Assembly: GCA_964481575.1 (NCBI GenBank)
Contig: CAYZTR010000005.1
Location: forward strand, 1-64,000
Direction of reading: 5' to 3'
Source: UQRS01 sp964481575
Lineage (GTDB): Bacteria > Bacillota > Clostridia > Oscillospirales > Acutalibacteraceae
DNA length: 64,000 bases
Below are positions 48,868 to 57,736 of this stretch, in pieces. Each line of letters begins with the position of its first letter. Position 1 is the first letter of the stretch. The position numbers and the translations under genes are program-made. The notes under the pieces were generated by a model that worked only from the letters and a program-made list of their open reading frames with translations, had not been told where the DNA came from and searched no databases.

Positions 48868-50030
48868 GCTTTTACCTGCGCCATGCCGCCGGGTTCTTTT
48901 TACAGCTTTACCCTTGTGCGATCCTGTGCTTCCTGCCCTTTGGGGCGGAACGTCTGCGGTTTTGACAGCGGCAGATTTTCACGGGGCTGACAATAGCGGT
49001 GCTTTTACTGTCGGCGCTGTTCCCCCTGATCCTTCCCATGGGAGGCGGGGTTCACAACCTGTATATGCTTCTGGCCGTGGTGCTTTTGGCTGCCGCTTAC
49101 TTCTGGCTGCTGAAAGAGGCAGTCACGAAAAAACTGCTGGTGATTTACATTGCCATGTTTTACGCGGCCAGTCAATACTGCCTGGTCAACCTGACGCTCC
49201 CGCTGTTAAACGGGGGACAGTTGACAGGGGAGGTCTATATCGTCTGGGATCTGATCCTGTACGCGGCGGCCACGGCGATGATGCTGCCCCTGGCGGCATA
49301 CGCCCTTTCCCACATGATACGGGATTACATCCGGGAGATCGAAGCCCGGAACATGAAGCGGGAGTTTTTTCTGGTGATGTTCTCCACCCTGGCCTGCTTC
49401 GCCCTGATGGTCTACTACAGTTCGGTGACAGGCTACGCGGTGCCGGACTTTTGACGGATGCATGGCCCGCCCTTCCTGCTGGTGCTGATCGAGCAGTGCC
49501 TGGTCTACTGGCTGCTTTTGCGGGAGTCGGTGCGGCGAAGGCGGGACGCCGATTACCAGAAGGCCATGGAAATCCAGCAGCTCCAATATGAAAACATCAC
49601 CCGCGAGATGGAAAACGCCCGGCGGATGCGCCACGATATGCGCCACTGGCTGAATGGTCTGGCCGACCTGCTGGAACAGGAAAAACCGGAGGAAATGAAG
49701 GAATATCTGGCCCAGGTCATCGACCGGACGGTCAAGCGGGAAAACGCGGTCTATTGCCAGAACCCCACGGTCAACGGCCTGCTGCAATACTATGTGGGCC
49801 AGGCGGAGGGCGCGGGCATCCGCTGTCTGGTGCAGGCGGAATGCGGCGATCTGACCATCCTGCCCACTGACCTGACCGTGATCTTCGGCAACGCCATGGA
49901 GAACGCCATCCGCGCCTGCCGGAAGGTGGAGAAAAACCGCTGGATCACCATTCAGGTGGGCACCATCGGCGGCTCCCTGATGGTGCAGGTGGAAAACCCC
50001 TGTACCGATGGAAAACCCCGGTTCAAATAT
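48864..50030 (+). pseudogene. GHKL sensor kinase (AgrC-like) with two in-frame stops and a lost C-terminus
   Basis: From ATG 48864 one frame runs through TGA at 48963-48965 and TGA at 49452-49454. It encodes about six membrane helices, an H-box (RRMRHDMRHWLNGL) and the ATPase N-box (IFGNAMENAIRACRKVEKN). The homologous sequence ends near VENPCTDGKPRF (about 50025), before the G-boxes, where unrelated DNA begins. Both stops sit in TTTTGAC and are one transition from CGA (Arg) or TGG (Trp). The gene cannot make a full kinase by normal decoding. Confidence 0.8.
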
Positions 50031-50442
50031 ATTGCCCGGATATGCGCAAAGGAAACTGCACATTCAAGCCGTTGAGGGCGTCAGTTTGGATGAATATGTA
50101 GTAAAACAGCTTTCCGATTTAAGCAGGCGGCAGAGCAAATATTATCAAAGAGTATTTGAAGCCAAACTTGACCACCTGATCGTGTCAGACCAAAGTGAAC
50201 AGGAATACCGAAACACCAAAGAAACGATCACCCGATTGCAGACAGCAATCTCCGCCCAGGGCCGCAATATGCGTGAAGCCCATGAATCGCTGTGGAAGTA
50301 TATCGAAGCGGATATTCAGGAAATGACTGCGGAACTGGAGAAAAAACAGGTGGACCTACACCAAAGGCTGCTCCACCGAGGATTATTCCCGGTTATTTGG
50401 CGCAGCCGAATACATAAAACACAATGCGGTTCAGCCGATTGA
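50031..50442 (+). pseudogene. Remnant with a ribbon-helix-helix-like start and coiled coil
   Basis: Reading from the junction, the frame gives YAQRKLHIQAVEGVSLDEYV, like the RHH tail of HicB/Arc-type antitoxins, and then a long charged helix (SEQEYRNTKETITRLQTAIS). No start codon with a ribosome-binding site is present at the left edge, so it is the 3' part of a gene joined to the broken kinase. After about 50340 a second frame (TYTKGCSTEDYSRLFGAAEY) looks more protein-like, suggesting a frameshift. Function unknown. Confidence 0.4.
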
Positions 50443-51307
50443 TAGCGTTGTAAAAATGTGTGATTTAGAACAGTATCACATTTGCAATTTGTGATTTTCT
50501 TAGTGGAACTGACAAGGATTTGAAGCCTGTGACAATTGATGACATTGATGAAGATATTGCCTATATCAAAGAAAACCTTCATACTTGCTTCTATCGTGAT
50601 TCAGTTGAAGGTTATAATTTTAAAAATTGGTTGAGTGGACAATCCTTTTGAAGGTTTTGATAAAGTGTTCAGGGCAATCATTGAAGGAAGATTTGAAGAC
50701 ATTAGTCAGTCTGAACAGAATCCTGATGATGAAAATTGACAGTGATGACTTGATTGCAGTTGGAAGCACACAAGTTTTCTATTCATCTGTGAAAAACTTA
50801 CCATTGTTTCACAGTCATTTCTGCTTGTGTGTTTCGACTGCAATCAAGCAGTAAACAAGAAGGATCAGCGTGATGAATAGCAAGCGTTGATCCTTCCATC
50901 ATTATGAAGGAAGACGGATATGTAATAACCTTGAATTTTTATGAAATTTTCGCTGAAGGCATCTGGAAGGAGCATTGGTATCAGTTCCCGGCATTGGCCA
51001 CTCTGATATACGTGGATTTAGGATTTCGCCCTACCAACAGATCAATGGTCCGCCGCGAGCCCTACCGTCTAAAAGCGTGGATCACAGATTTCTGTGCCGA
51101 CATAGTCTTATCGTAGATAGCTCAAACCTTGAAGAAGTCAACACCCCTTCAAGATGCCTTCAGTTTTTAATTGTTACCGGCCAGTTGTAAATGGTGTAAG
51201 CCATCTTACAACTGCTTGATTACCCGCAACAACAGCGGGGGGATGATGTCAAGGGCTTGCCGCAGGCGGTGCTTTGCATCCTTGACATCGGCAGAACGGT
51301 GATGTAC
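50443..51307. other. Patchwork of unrecognised gene fragments
   Basis: This stretch is AT-richer than its surroundings up to about 50900. On the plus strand, two frames that join near 50645 read VTIDDIDEDIAYIKENLHTC and FEGFDKVFRAIIEGRFEDIS, which look like one coding sequence with a frameshift. A further short frame starts at 50904 (MKEDGYVITLNFYEIFAEG). None has a full gene structure or a family I recognise. A small hairpin (CCCGC..GCGGG, about 51222-51240) may mark the IS110 end. No intact gene is seen. Confidence 0.4.
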
Positions 51308-52063
51308 TCATGCTATATCCTCCGTCATCACACTCCAGATAAAGCATGCCAGCTCCCGGGCGACTGCAGTTTTTGCTACATTGGTTTTTTTGTTCTTGCC
51401 GAGAACCACTTTATAATACCGGCGCCGCAGTCTTTCGTTTACTTTATCTGCGTAGGCTATGACGGCTGAAGTGTTGCCGGACTGTCGCTACTTGAGAACC
51501 TTTGGCTTATAACCGATCTGACCTCAGCTATAGCTTTAGGCTGCTTCCACGAGGAGCGTGCGAACCTGGACGTTTCCTGCTTTTGTGATACCAAGGCGGT
51601 TTTGATCTCCGCCGCTGGAATCCTCACCCGGAACCAGACCAATATAGGACGCGAAATGTCGGGCCGATGAAAAGCGCTTGAAGTCTCCGACTTCCACAAT
51701 GACAGAAAGCGCTGTCTGTGTCTTGATTCCGATCAGGCAGGAGGATTTGCCGACATTCTCTCTGTACTCGGGTTCGGAGGCAAGCTCTTCAATCTGTCTG
51801 TCGAGTCTCTCAAGCTTATCCGTAAGGGTATCGAAGGTAAGGAGATACTCCTGCAGGATTTCTCCGTAAATGCCATCCGGCTTTTAATGCACGGAGCTAT
51901 AAAAGGTGCGCCTGTATCCAGTGGTTGGATATCCCGTTAAAGCGGTAGTTGTGGCGCAAACAGAAGGAAAGGATCTGCTGTTCTACTTTCTTGAGTGCCA
52001 GCTTGTGATCCTGACGCATATGGATGTTGGGGTTCACTTCATTATCAGAGGTGCTTTTTTAGC
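51308..52063 (-). pseudogene. IS110-family transposase remnant
   Basis: The reverse strand encodes the C-terminal half of an IS110 (Transposase_20) enzyme: DTLTDKLERLDRQIEELAS, GIKTQTALSVIVEVGDFKRF, ARHFASYIGLVPGEDSSGG, ITKAGNVQVRTLLVEAA and KTNVAKTAVARELACFIWS. It is broken by TAG after QAHLL, a one-base shift in the A run near 51886, then TAA after VEAA, TGA and TAG. The N-terminal DEDD catalytic part is missing. The C-terminal Ser-region motif is kept. It is a dead, truncated copy. Confidence 0.85.
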
Positions 52064-52080
52064 TTCTGCCCCCTGCTATC

Positions 52081-52818
52081 CTATTCTAATTCAGTCAAAT
52101 ACCGTCCAGTATCATATTGCCGCCTGACTACACTACCATCTTTTAACCGAAACACAACATACAGTCTCTTGTGGCTGGGATCTGCGCCTTGCAGCGGCAA
52201 ACGCTGTGCAAAAAAAGGACGATTCAGTTTACCGCAAACTGCCAGAATCCGGAAGTAACTGCCATAATCGGAGTATAAACACAACTGACTTTTCATAGCG
52301 GTGTTCGGTTCCTCCGCCAATACAGGCAGAACACGATCCGGATAAATGGAGGACACTGTAATGGAATCAGCCTGCTCCAGAGGCGTATAGCCATAGTAAA
52401 TTGTTTGGATTTCCTCCATCTTGGGCAGCGACGCCCAGGCTAGATCAGTTTTCACCACAACGCCGATCAGACAAAGCACCACCAAGGAAACAGCCAGAAA
52501 ACTCCCCTTCGAGTAACCCACCAGATACTGTACACGGCATTGGACGCTGTATTTCCGATCCAAATATAAAACCCGGCAAAAATCGACAAAGAAAAACACG
52601 CTGATGCAGGAAGCAATAAATCCGCATCGCGTGTTTTTGGTAAAGCAATAAAGAAAAACCGAAGCAGCCAGTGCCGCCGTTACACCGTACAAAGGAAAGT
52701 CCTTCCACCGGCTGGCGTTGAGACAAAAGCGGCGGGTCAGCCACCCCGGCAACCAAAACAGCACGCACCCTACAGCAACAACTGCCACAATTCCCAGCAT
52801 CAGCAAAAAGAAAACCAA
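52081..52818 (-). CDS. Membrane protein with five helices and a C-terminal soluble domain
   Basis: The 245-residue protein has about four or five hydrophobic segments in its first 130 residues (LMLGIVAVVAVGCVLFWLPG, VSLVVLCLIGVVVKTD) and a soluble C-terminal part (MEEIQTIYYGYTPLEQADSI, LYVVFRLKDGSVVRRQYDTG). No family was recognised with confidence; it may be a piece of a larger clostridial transporter-associated protein. The start is TTG at 52818, 8 bases after GGAGGG. Its end abuts the IS110 remnant, so the original C-terminus may have been cut off. Confidence 0.5.
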   Translation of the reverse strand: MVFFLLMLGIVAVVAVGCVLFWLPGWLTRRFCLNASRWKDFPLYGVTAALAASVFLYCFTKNTRCGFIASCISVFFFVDFCRVLYLDRKYSVQCRVQYLVGYSKGSFLAVSLVVLCLIGVVVKTDLAWASLPKMEEIQTIYYGYTPLEQADSITVSSIYPDRVLPVLAEEPNTAMKSQLCLYSDYGSYFRILAVCGKLNRPFFAQRLPLQGADPSHKRLYVVFRLKDGSVVRRQYDTGRYLTELE

Positions 52819-52843
52819 AACACGACCCTCCGGTTAATTCAAA

Positions 52844-53965
52844 TTAACTTTTAAAAAAAGAAAACATTTGACATTTGATCATACCGTTGTACAGCTTGCG
52901 CCGCTTGTCGGCAGGACGCCCAAAAAGGGATTCAAAATTTTCCTCCGGACTGATAATATAGTAACGCTTGCCCCGTTCTTTAGGACACACCTGTCCCAGC
53001 GTACGAATTAACGTTTGGGCCTCCTGCTCATCCCCCAACCGCTCGCCATAGGGTGGATTGGTAATCAGGGTTACCCGCCCCTCCGGCAACTGCAATGCAC
53101 TGACATCTGCAGCAGTGGCGGCAATTTTGCTTTCCACGCCTGCCTTGGCCGCGTTGGCCAGGGTTAACTCTACCGCTTGAGGATCCACATCCGAACCGAT
53201 GGCCTGGAACGGAATGTCCGGCGTAGCCAAATCCAGAGCGGCCGCCCGCTCATTTCTCCAGAAGCCGGCATCCAGGCATCCAAACTTTTCCGCAGCAAAG
53301 CTGCGGCCGATTCCCGGCGCAATATTGCAGGCCAGCAACGCCGCTTCTATCAAAATAGTGCCGGAGCCACAAAAGGGATCCAACAGCACCGTATCCGGAT
53401 AGAGCCGGGCCAGGTAGGCCATGGCGGCTGCCAGCGTTTCCTTTAAAGGGGCTTCCATGGAATAACGGCGGTAGCCCCGCTTATGCAGCCCTTCCCCCGA
53501 GGTATCCAGCATAATGCTGACCATGTCCTTGTGAATGGAAAACTGAATCTGGTGCAACGGGCCGGTTTCCTGAAACCAATCTACCCGGTACCGGGTTTTC
53601 ATGGCCTCCACCGCCGCCTTTTTGATGATCGCTTGGCAATCCGGAACACTGTGGAGCGTAGAATTCAGGCTCCAGCCTTTAACCGGAAAGGCGTCTGCTT
53701 TTCCAATCCATTCTGAAAAGGGCAAGGCCTTAACACTGTCAAATAATTCCGTAAAGGTACGGGCCGGAAACTGCCCCAACAGAATCAGGATCCGCTCTGC
53801 ACAACGGCAGCGTAAATTGGCCCGAATCAACAGCTCCGGCCCACCGGAAAACAGCACCCGGCCATTTTCAGCCACCACATCCTGTGCGTCCATCCGACGA
53901 AGCTCCTCCGCCAGAATTCCCTCTACCCCAAACAGACAGGGGGCACAATACCTGTAAGCTTTCAT
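52844..53965 (-). CDS. THUMP-domain 23S rRNA guanine-N2-methyltransferase (RlmL-like)
   Basis: The 373-residue protein has an N-terminal ferredoxin-like plus THUMP RNA-binding region (about 1-155) and a Rossmann methyltransferase with LLDPFCGSGTILIEAALLA, VDPQAVELTLANAA and the catalytic TNPPYGERLG. It matches the RlmL half of RlmKL and Bacillus YpsC, which methylate G2445 of 23S rRNA. ATG 53965. It has its own promoter at 53998-54026. Confidence 0.92.
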   Translation of the reverse strand: MKAYRYCAPCLFGVEGILAEELRRMDAQDVVAENGRVLFSGGPELLIRANLRCRCAERILILLGQFPARTFTELFDSVKALPFSEWIGKADAFPVKGWSLNSTLHSVPDCQAIIKKAAVEAMKTRYRVDWFQETGPLHQIQFSIHKDMVSIMLDTSGEGLHKRGYRRYSMEAPLKETLAAAMAYLARLYPDTVLLDPFCGSGTILIEAALLACNIAPGIGRSFAAEKFGCLDAGFWRNERAAALDLATPDIPFQAIGSDVDPQAVELTLANAAKAGVESKIAATAADVSALQLPEGRVTLITNPPYGERLGDEQEAQTLIRTLGQVCPKERGKRYYIISPEENFESLFGRPADKRRKLYNGMIKCQMFSFFKS

Positions 53966-53997
53966 AAAATACCTCTGCTTGTAATATATGCGAAAAA

Positions 53998-54026
53998 ATC
54001 TAAAATATGCAAATTCTTCCTGTCAA
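53998..54026 (-). promoter_or_regulatory. Promoter of the RlmL-like gene
   Basis: The reverse strand has TTGACA (54021-54026, touching the end of the fumarase gene), a 17-base spacer and TTAGAT (53998-54003). Confidence 0.6.
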
Positions 54027-54868
54027 GATAACACCACAGACTGATGCCGGGTCACATGGCACCCAATATTCACCGCCAGTGGCAAACCGGCAATATGGGT
54101 GGGATAGGTCTCGATATTCAGTCCCAACGCCGTGGTGATTCCACCAAACCCCTGAGGCCCGATGTCCAATTCATTAACCGCCGCTAGCATATCCTGTTCC
54201 ATCTGGGCATAAAAGGGATCCGAATTCGGCGTATTCAAAGGACGGCACAAAGCCATCTTAGCCAGCTTAGCGCACAATTCAAAATCGCCGCCAATCCCAA
54301 CGCCGATCACCATTGGAGGGCAAGGATTGCCGGCAGCCTGTCTGACAATTTCCGCCACCGCGGCAATCAAATCCTCCCGGGTTGCTGCCGGCGTCAGCAT
54401 CCGCACTGCCGACATATTCTCACTGCCAAATCCCTTGGGGGCCACCGTAATCTTCACCTGCTCTCCGTCCACAATGGAAGTATGCAAGACAGCCGGCGTA
54501 TTATCCCCGGTATTTCCCCGGCGGACAGGATCTGCTACCACCGATTTTCGCAAAAGCCCTTGGGTATAGCCCTTGCGAACACCGGCGTTCACAGCCTCTG
54601 TTAAATTCCCGCCAACCAGATGCACATCCTGGCCGATTTCCAGAAAAACCACCGCCATACCGGTATCCTGGCAAACCGGCAGTTGCAGCTCCCGGGCCGC
54701 GTCCATATTATGCAGCAGATCCCCCAGGATTTCTCGCCCCAACGGAGAGGTCTCCTGGCTGCAGGCATTACAAATGGAACTGCAAACATCCTCCGGCAAG
54801 ATCCGGTTGGCCTCTACACAAAGGCGCGCGATCTCCTCGGTGATCCGTTCCACAGAAATCTCTTTCAC
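54023..54868 (-). CDS. Class I fumarate hydratase, alpha subunit
   Basis: The 281-residue protein matches the alpha subunit of two-subunit iron-sulfur fumarases and tartrate dehydratases: PVCQDTGMAVVFLEIG (cluster Cys), NTGDNTPAVLHTSIV, AAGNPCPPMVIGVGIGG and NIGCHVTRHQSVV (further Cys). It converts fumarate and malate when paired with a beta subunit. No beta gene is beside it here. GTG at 54868 overlaps the amidohydrolase stop (GTGA), so the two are translated together. Confidence 0.9.
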   Translation of the reverse strand: MKEISVERITEEIARLCVEANRILPEDVCSSICNACSQETSPLGREILGDLLHNMDAARELQLPVCQDTGMAVVFLEIGQDVHLVGGNLTEAVNAGVRKGYTQGLLRKSVVADPVRRGNTGDNTPAVLHTSIVDGEQVKITVAPKGFGSENMSAVRMLTPAATREDLIAAVAEIVRQAAGNPCPPMVIGVGIGGDFELCAKLAKMALCRPLNTPNSDPFYAQMEQDMLAAVNELDIGPQGFGGITTALGLNIETYPTHIAGLPLAVNIGCHVTRHQSVVLS

Positions 54869-56040
54869 TGTACATCCCCCCCGATGACTAATTTTCCGCC
54901 GACGAACACCAGATCCGGCTTGGCCAACAACCGGGACTGCCGCCCCTTTTCACCAAACACCAACAAATCGGCTCGTTTTCCCGGCCGAATGGACCCCACC
55001 AGATGATCCACGCCGGCAATCTGTGCAGGCAGGCAGGTAATACTCCGCAACGCTTCCGTTGGATCCATTCCGTTTTCCACGGAAATGGCCGCACAAAGGG
55101 ATAAATACTGGATCGGTGTCTCCGGATGATCCGTAATCAAACCCACCGGCACGCCGACCCGAGCCAGAACAGCGGGAGTCTCGGGAGACAGGTTCTTCAG
55201 CTCCGGCTTTCCCCGGTCGCATAAAATGGGCCCCGCCAACACAGGCGCCCCTTCGGCTGCCAAAAGATCTGCAATCTGCCCGGCATCTGTGCCGTGTACG
55301 ATGACATAATCCAGATCAAATTCCCTGGCAATGCGAATGGCCGTAAAAATATCATCCGCCCGATGGGCATGAAAATGCGCCTTGCATTTTCGCCGTAGCA
55401 GCGGTAATAAAGCCTCACACTTAAAATCCAACTCCGGCTTGTCCACATCCGGGTCGGCCTCCGCCTTCTCCAGGCTCACCAGATACCGTTTTGCTTTCAG
55501 CAGCTGCTCCCGGATAATGGCAGCTGTGGCCATACGAGTCACCGGCGTCTCGTCCCGATCATGGTAAGTAAACTTTGGGTTCTCCCCCAACGCAAACTTG
55601 ATACCCACCGGTGTAGCCAGCACCATATCGTCTACACGGCGACCGTAGGTTGACAGTGCAACAATCTGACCTGCAATGGGATTGGCAGAACCCGGGCCGG
55701 TCAAAACCGCTGTCACACCGGACGCCAGTGCTTCCGAAAAACAGCGATCCATGGGATTGACCGCATCCAATGCACGCAGATGCGGCGTACAGGGGTCGGT
55801 ATCCTCGTTTCCGTCATCCCCCTCAAACCGGAGGGCATCCTCCCACATACCCAAATGGGTATGTGCATCCACAAAACCGGGAAGAACAACCGCTCCTCGG
55901 AGATTTCGGGCATAAGAATCGGCGGGACAATCCTCCATGGGACCCACCGCCCGGATGATGCCATCCTGCATTTGGACAAAACCGTTTTCCAGCGTACCGG
56001 TCTCCTCCATGGTGATGATTTTGGCATTCGTAAGCAGCAT
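54865..56040 (-). CDS. Metal-dependent amidohydrolase (imidazolonepropionase-like)
   Basis: The 391-residue enzyme has the amidohydrolase barrel: DAHTHLGMWED with the first metal His pair, a HFHAHRADD motif, DYVIVHGTDA and the catalytic Asp in LITDHPET; a GSIRPGKRADLLVF segment closes the beta-sandwich. It hydrolyses an unknown amide or ring C-N bond. ATG 56040 is preferred, with GGAG 7 bases upstream. Coupling to the fumarase alpha gene suggests a shared pathway, but the substrate is not known. Confidence 0.88.
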   Translation of the reverse strand: MLLTNAKIITMEETGTLENGFVQMQDGIIRAVGPMEDCPADSYARNLRGAVVLPGFVDAHTHLGMWEDALRFEGDDGNEDTDPCTPHLRALDAVNPMDRCFSEALASGVTAVLTGPGSANPIAGQIVALSTYGRRVDDMVLATPVGIKFALGENPKFTYHDRDETPVTRMATAAIIREQLLKAKRYLVSLEKAEADPDVDKPELDFKCEALLPLLRRKCKAHFHAHRADDIFTAIRIAREFDLDYVIVHGTDAGQIADLLAAEGAPVLAGPILCDRGKPELKNLSPETPAVLARVGVPVGLITDHPETPIQYLSLCAAISVENGMDPTEALRSITCLPAQIAGVDHLVGSIRPGKRADLLVFGEKGRQSRLLAKPDLVFVGGKLVIGGDVQ

Positions 56041-56052
56041 AATTTTCTCCTT

Positions 56053-56087
56053 CAAAAAAAGCAGAGTGCAGTCACACTCTGCTTTTC
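56053..56087 (-). terminator. Terminator of the sporulation/division gene block
   Basis: A perfect stem (AAAGCAGAGTG / CACTCTGCTTT) is followed on the reverse strand by TTTTTTTG, 11 bases after the yabR stop. It lies just upstream of the amidohydrolase ribosome-binding site. Confidence 0.85.
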
Positions 56088-56097
56088 GCTGATTCTC

Positions 56098-56553
56098 TTA
56101 CTTTGCAGGGCCGTTGCCGCGCTTGGGCGCCCTGCTGTAGTCAGAATTCTTGCGTTTCAGATCGGAAATCTTATCCTCACTGGTTGCTTTGAATTTACTT
56201 AACATATCTTCGAAAGACATAGAGCCGGTGTTGCGGCTTTCCCTGGCATTCCAATCAAAGGAATCCGGCCGACTGGCCTGCTGCACAGGGGGACGGGGGC
56301 CACTTCTCTGGGGCGGCGGATCCATGGCACGCTTCATGCTCAATCCGATTTTCCCGTCTTCTCCAATGGACAGGATCTTCACCTTCACGGTGTCCCCGAC
56401 CTTTACATGATCGTTGATGTCCTGCACAAAACTGCGGGCCACCTCCGAAATATGCACCATGCCGGTACGGTTTTCCCCCAAGTCCACAAAGGCGCCAAAC
56501 TTTGTCACACCTGTGACCTTTCCTTCCATAATTACGCCGGTTTTTAATTCCAT
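56098..56553 (-). CDS. yabR: S1-domain RNA-binding protein YabR
   Basis: The 151-residue protein has one S1 domain (about 1-70; GVIMEGKVTGVTKFGAFVDL, RTGMVHISEVA, GDTVKVKILSI) and a basic, Pro-rich low-complexity tail. It matches Bacillus YabR/general stress protein 13 and lies in the same order after divIC. A role in translation is likely. Confidence 0.9.
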   Translation of the reverse strand: MELKTGVIMEGKVTGVTKFGAFVDLGENRTGMVHISEVARSFVQDINDHVKVGDTVKVKILSIGEDGKIGLSMKRAMDPPPQRSGPRPPVQQASRPDSFDWNARESRNTGSMSFEDMLSKFKATSEDKISDLKRKNSDYSRAPKRGNGPAK

Positions 56554-56589
56554 CGCCAGGTAGAACCTCCTGTGTATTAGTTGCCTGTA

Positions 56590-56877
56590 TCAGTTGCCGG
56601 AGATGTCGGTATAAACCTCTTCATCGGCATAAACATAACCAAGTCGCTCCCGGGCGGCACGCTCAATAAAATCCTGCTCTGTACCGTTGGCAAGCAACTG
56701 GGTCAGTTCTTCATTCGTAGCGGAAACCTGCGAGATCTGCTGCTGCAAATCAAAAAGCTCCTGCTTAGATTCCGACAGGGTACTTTGCAGGCTAAACAAG
56801 TTATAAATCATAATACAGCAAAAGGCAATGACGATCAGCCGAAACACTATACTTTTCCGTTTTCTTCCGGCAGACAT
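56590..56877 (-). CDS. divIC: Cell-division septum initiator DivIC (FtsB-like)
   Basis: The 95-residue protein has a short basic start, one membrane helix (IVFRLIVIAFCCIMIYNLF, about 9-27) and an extracellular coiled coil (TLSESKQELFDLQQQISQV), ending in the family pattern ERAARERLGYV. It works with FtsL and DivIB at the division septum. It lies between yabQ and yabR as in Bacillus. Confidence 0.9.
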   Translation of the reverse strand: MSAGRKRKSIVFRLIVIAFCCIMIYNLFSLQSTLSESKQELFDLQQQISQVSATNEELTQLLANGTEQDFIERAARERLGYVYADEEVYTDISGN

Positions 56878-56895
56878 TATGATTCCAACCCTTTC

Positions 56896-57396
56896 TTACT
56901 CTGAACTATCCTGCGGTGCCGCACCCACAATCCGCTTGCTTTGATTATACAACAAGTGACCCAGATGTTTCAAGCCTTTTTTCACCGGTTGAAGCACTAT
57001 TTTCAAGATTTTTTGGAAAAAAGCAGCAATTTGATCGATCCTGCGCCACAAAAACGCCGAAATTTTCCGCAGGACAATCAGCAAACGACGAAAAAGAGCC
57101 AAGACTTTGCCAAACAGCAGCCGGGAAAAAATGCTGCGATACAGCAAAAAGCCCGCCAAAATGGGCAAAAAGACAAAACCTCGGATCTGCCCGGCAAAGA
57201 ATATCAGAAAAAAAGAGAAAACAATAAAGGCTGCAATGGCCCAATAAATCACATCCAGCAGAAAAGAAAGCCAGGCCTTGCAGTGGCTTAAAGCGTAAAA
57301 CAGGCGAAACCCATCATAGAAAAGACACAGAGAAGACCCCAGCAGGATGGCCCAGAGGAAGGCTGAAACCTGCCCGGTTACACTGATTTCCCACAT
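56896..57396 (-). CDS. yabQ: Spore cortex biosynthesis protein YabQ
   Basis: The 166-residue membrane protein has about four helices in its first 100 residues (FLWAILLGSSLCLFYDGFR, FVFLPILAGFLLYRSIFSR) and a basic amphipathic tail, as in YabQ. Mother-cell expressed YabQ is needed for spore cortex in Bacillus. It starts 2 bases after yabP. Confidence 0.88.
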   Translation of the reverse strand: MWEISVTGQVSAFLWAILLGSSLCLFYDGFRLFYALSHCKAWLSFLLDVIYWAIAAFIVFSFFLIFFAGQIRGFVFLPILAGFLLYRSIFSRLLFGKVLALFRRLLIVLRKISAFLWRRIDQIAAFFQKILKIVLQPVKKGLKHLGHLLYNQSKRIVGAAPQDSSE

Positions 57397-57398
57397 GA

Positions 57399-57668
57399 CT
57401 ACCGGAACAGCCGGCCAAAAAGACCGCCCTTTTTCTCGCCGGCCACATAGGCCAAAGCGATGACACAGCCTTCCAACTCCAGTTCTCCAGTGGTCACATC
57501 AAACCGACCCATATGGAAACCGCTGCCCTTCAGCACCAGCTTTCCGCGGGGGGTCTGCAGTTCCACTGAATCTTCCTCAAAAGTTTCCACCTTGGAGATT
57601 CCGGTCAGGGAAATCCCCGTTTTACCATCAATTTCAATACGGTGATCCATCCGCTCCTGCTCCGGCAT
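57399..57668 (-). CDS. yabP: Sporulation protein YabP
   Basis: The 89-residue protein has the YabP/YqfC pattern (HRIEIDGKTGISLTGISKVE, LKGSGFHMGRFDVTTGELEL). It is a mother-cell sporulation protein. A consensus sigma-E promoter lies directly upstream, and yabQ follows at once, as in Bacillus. Confidence 0.92.
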   Translation of the reverse strand: MPEQERMDHRIEIDGKTGISLTGISKVETFEEDSVELQTPRGKLVLKGSGFHMGRFDVTTGELELEGCVIALAYVAGEKKGGLFGRLFR

Positions 57669-57699
57669 ATCCTCGACTCCCTCTCAGCATTCTGATGTA

Positions 57700-57728
57700 A
57701 ATGTATGAGTCCGGGCGAGAAAATATGC
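57700..57728 (-). promoter_or_regulatory. Sigma-E (mother-cell sporulation) promoter of yabPQ
   Basis: The reverse strand has GCATATT (57722-57728), a 14-base spacer and CATACATT (57700-57707). This fits the sigma-E consensus (KMATATT, 14-15 bases, CATACANT) and agrees with sigma-E control of yabP in Bacillus subtilis. It leaves about 25 bases of leader before yabP. Confidence 0.75.
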
Positions 57729-57736
57729 GGCAGCGA

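Noticed and set aside
48126..50030. An alternative genetic code (TGA as Trp, or stop suppression) explaining the open two-component system
   Set aside because: TAA, TAG and TGA all interrupt frames in the island, while the surrounding genes end normally on all three, so recoding is not needed.
50627..50854. A 75-codon plus-strand frame as a real small gene
   Set aside because: A neighbouring frame over its first part reads more protein-like (FEGFDKVFRAIIEG), and no ribosome-binding site is present; it is treated as part of the fragment region.
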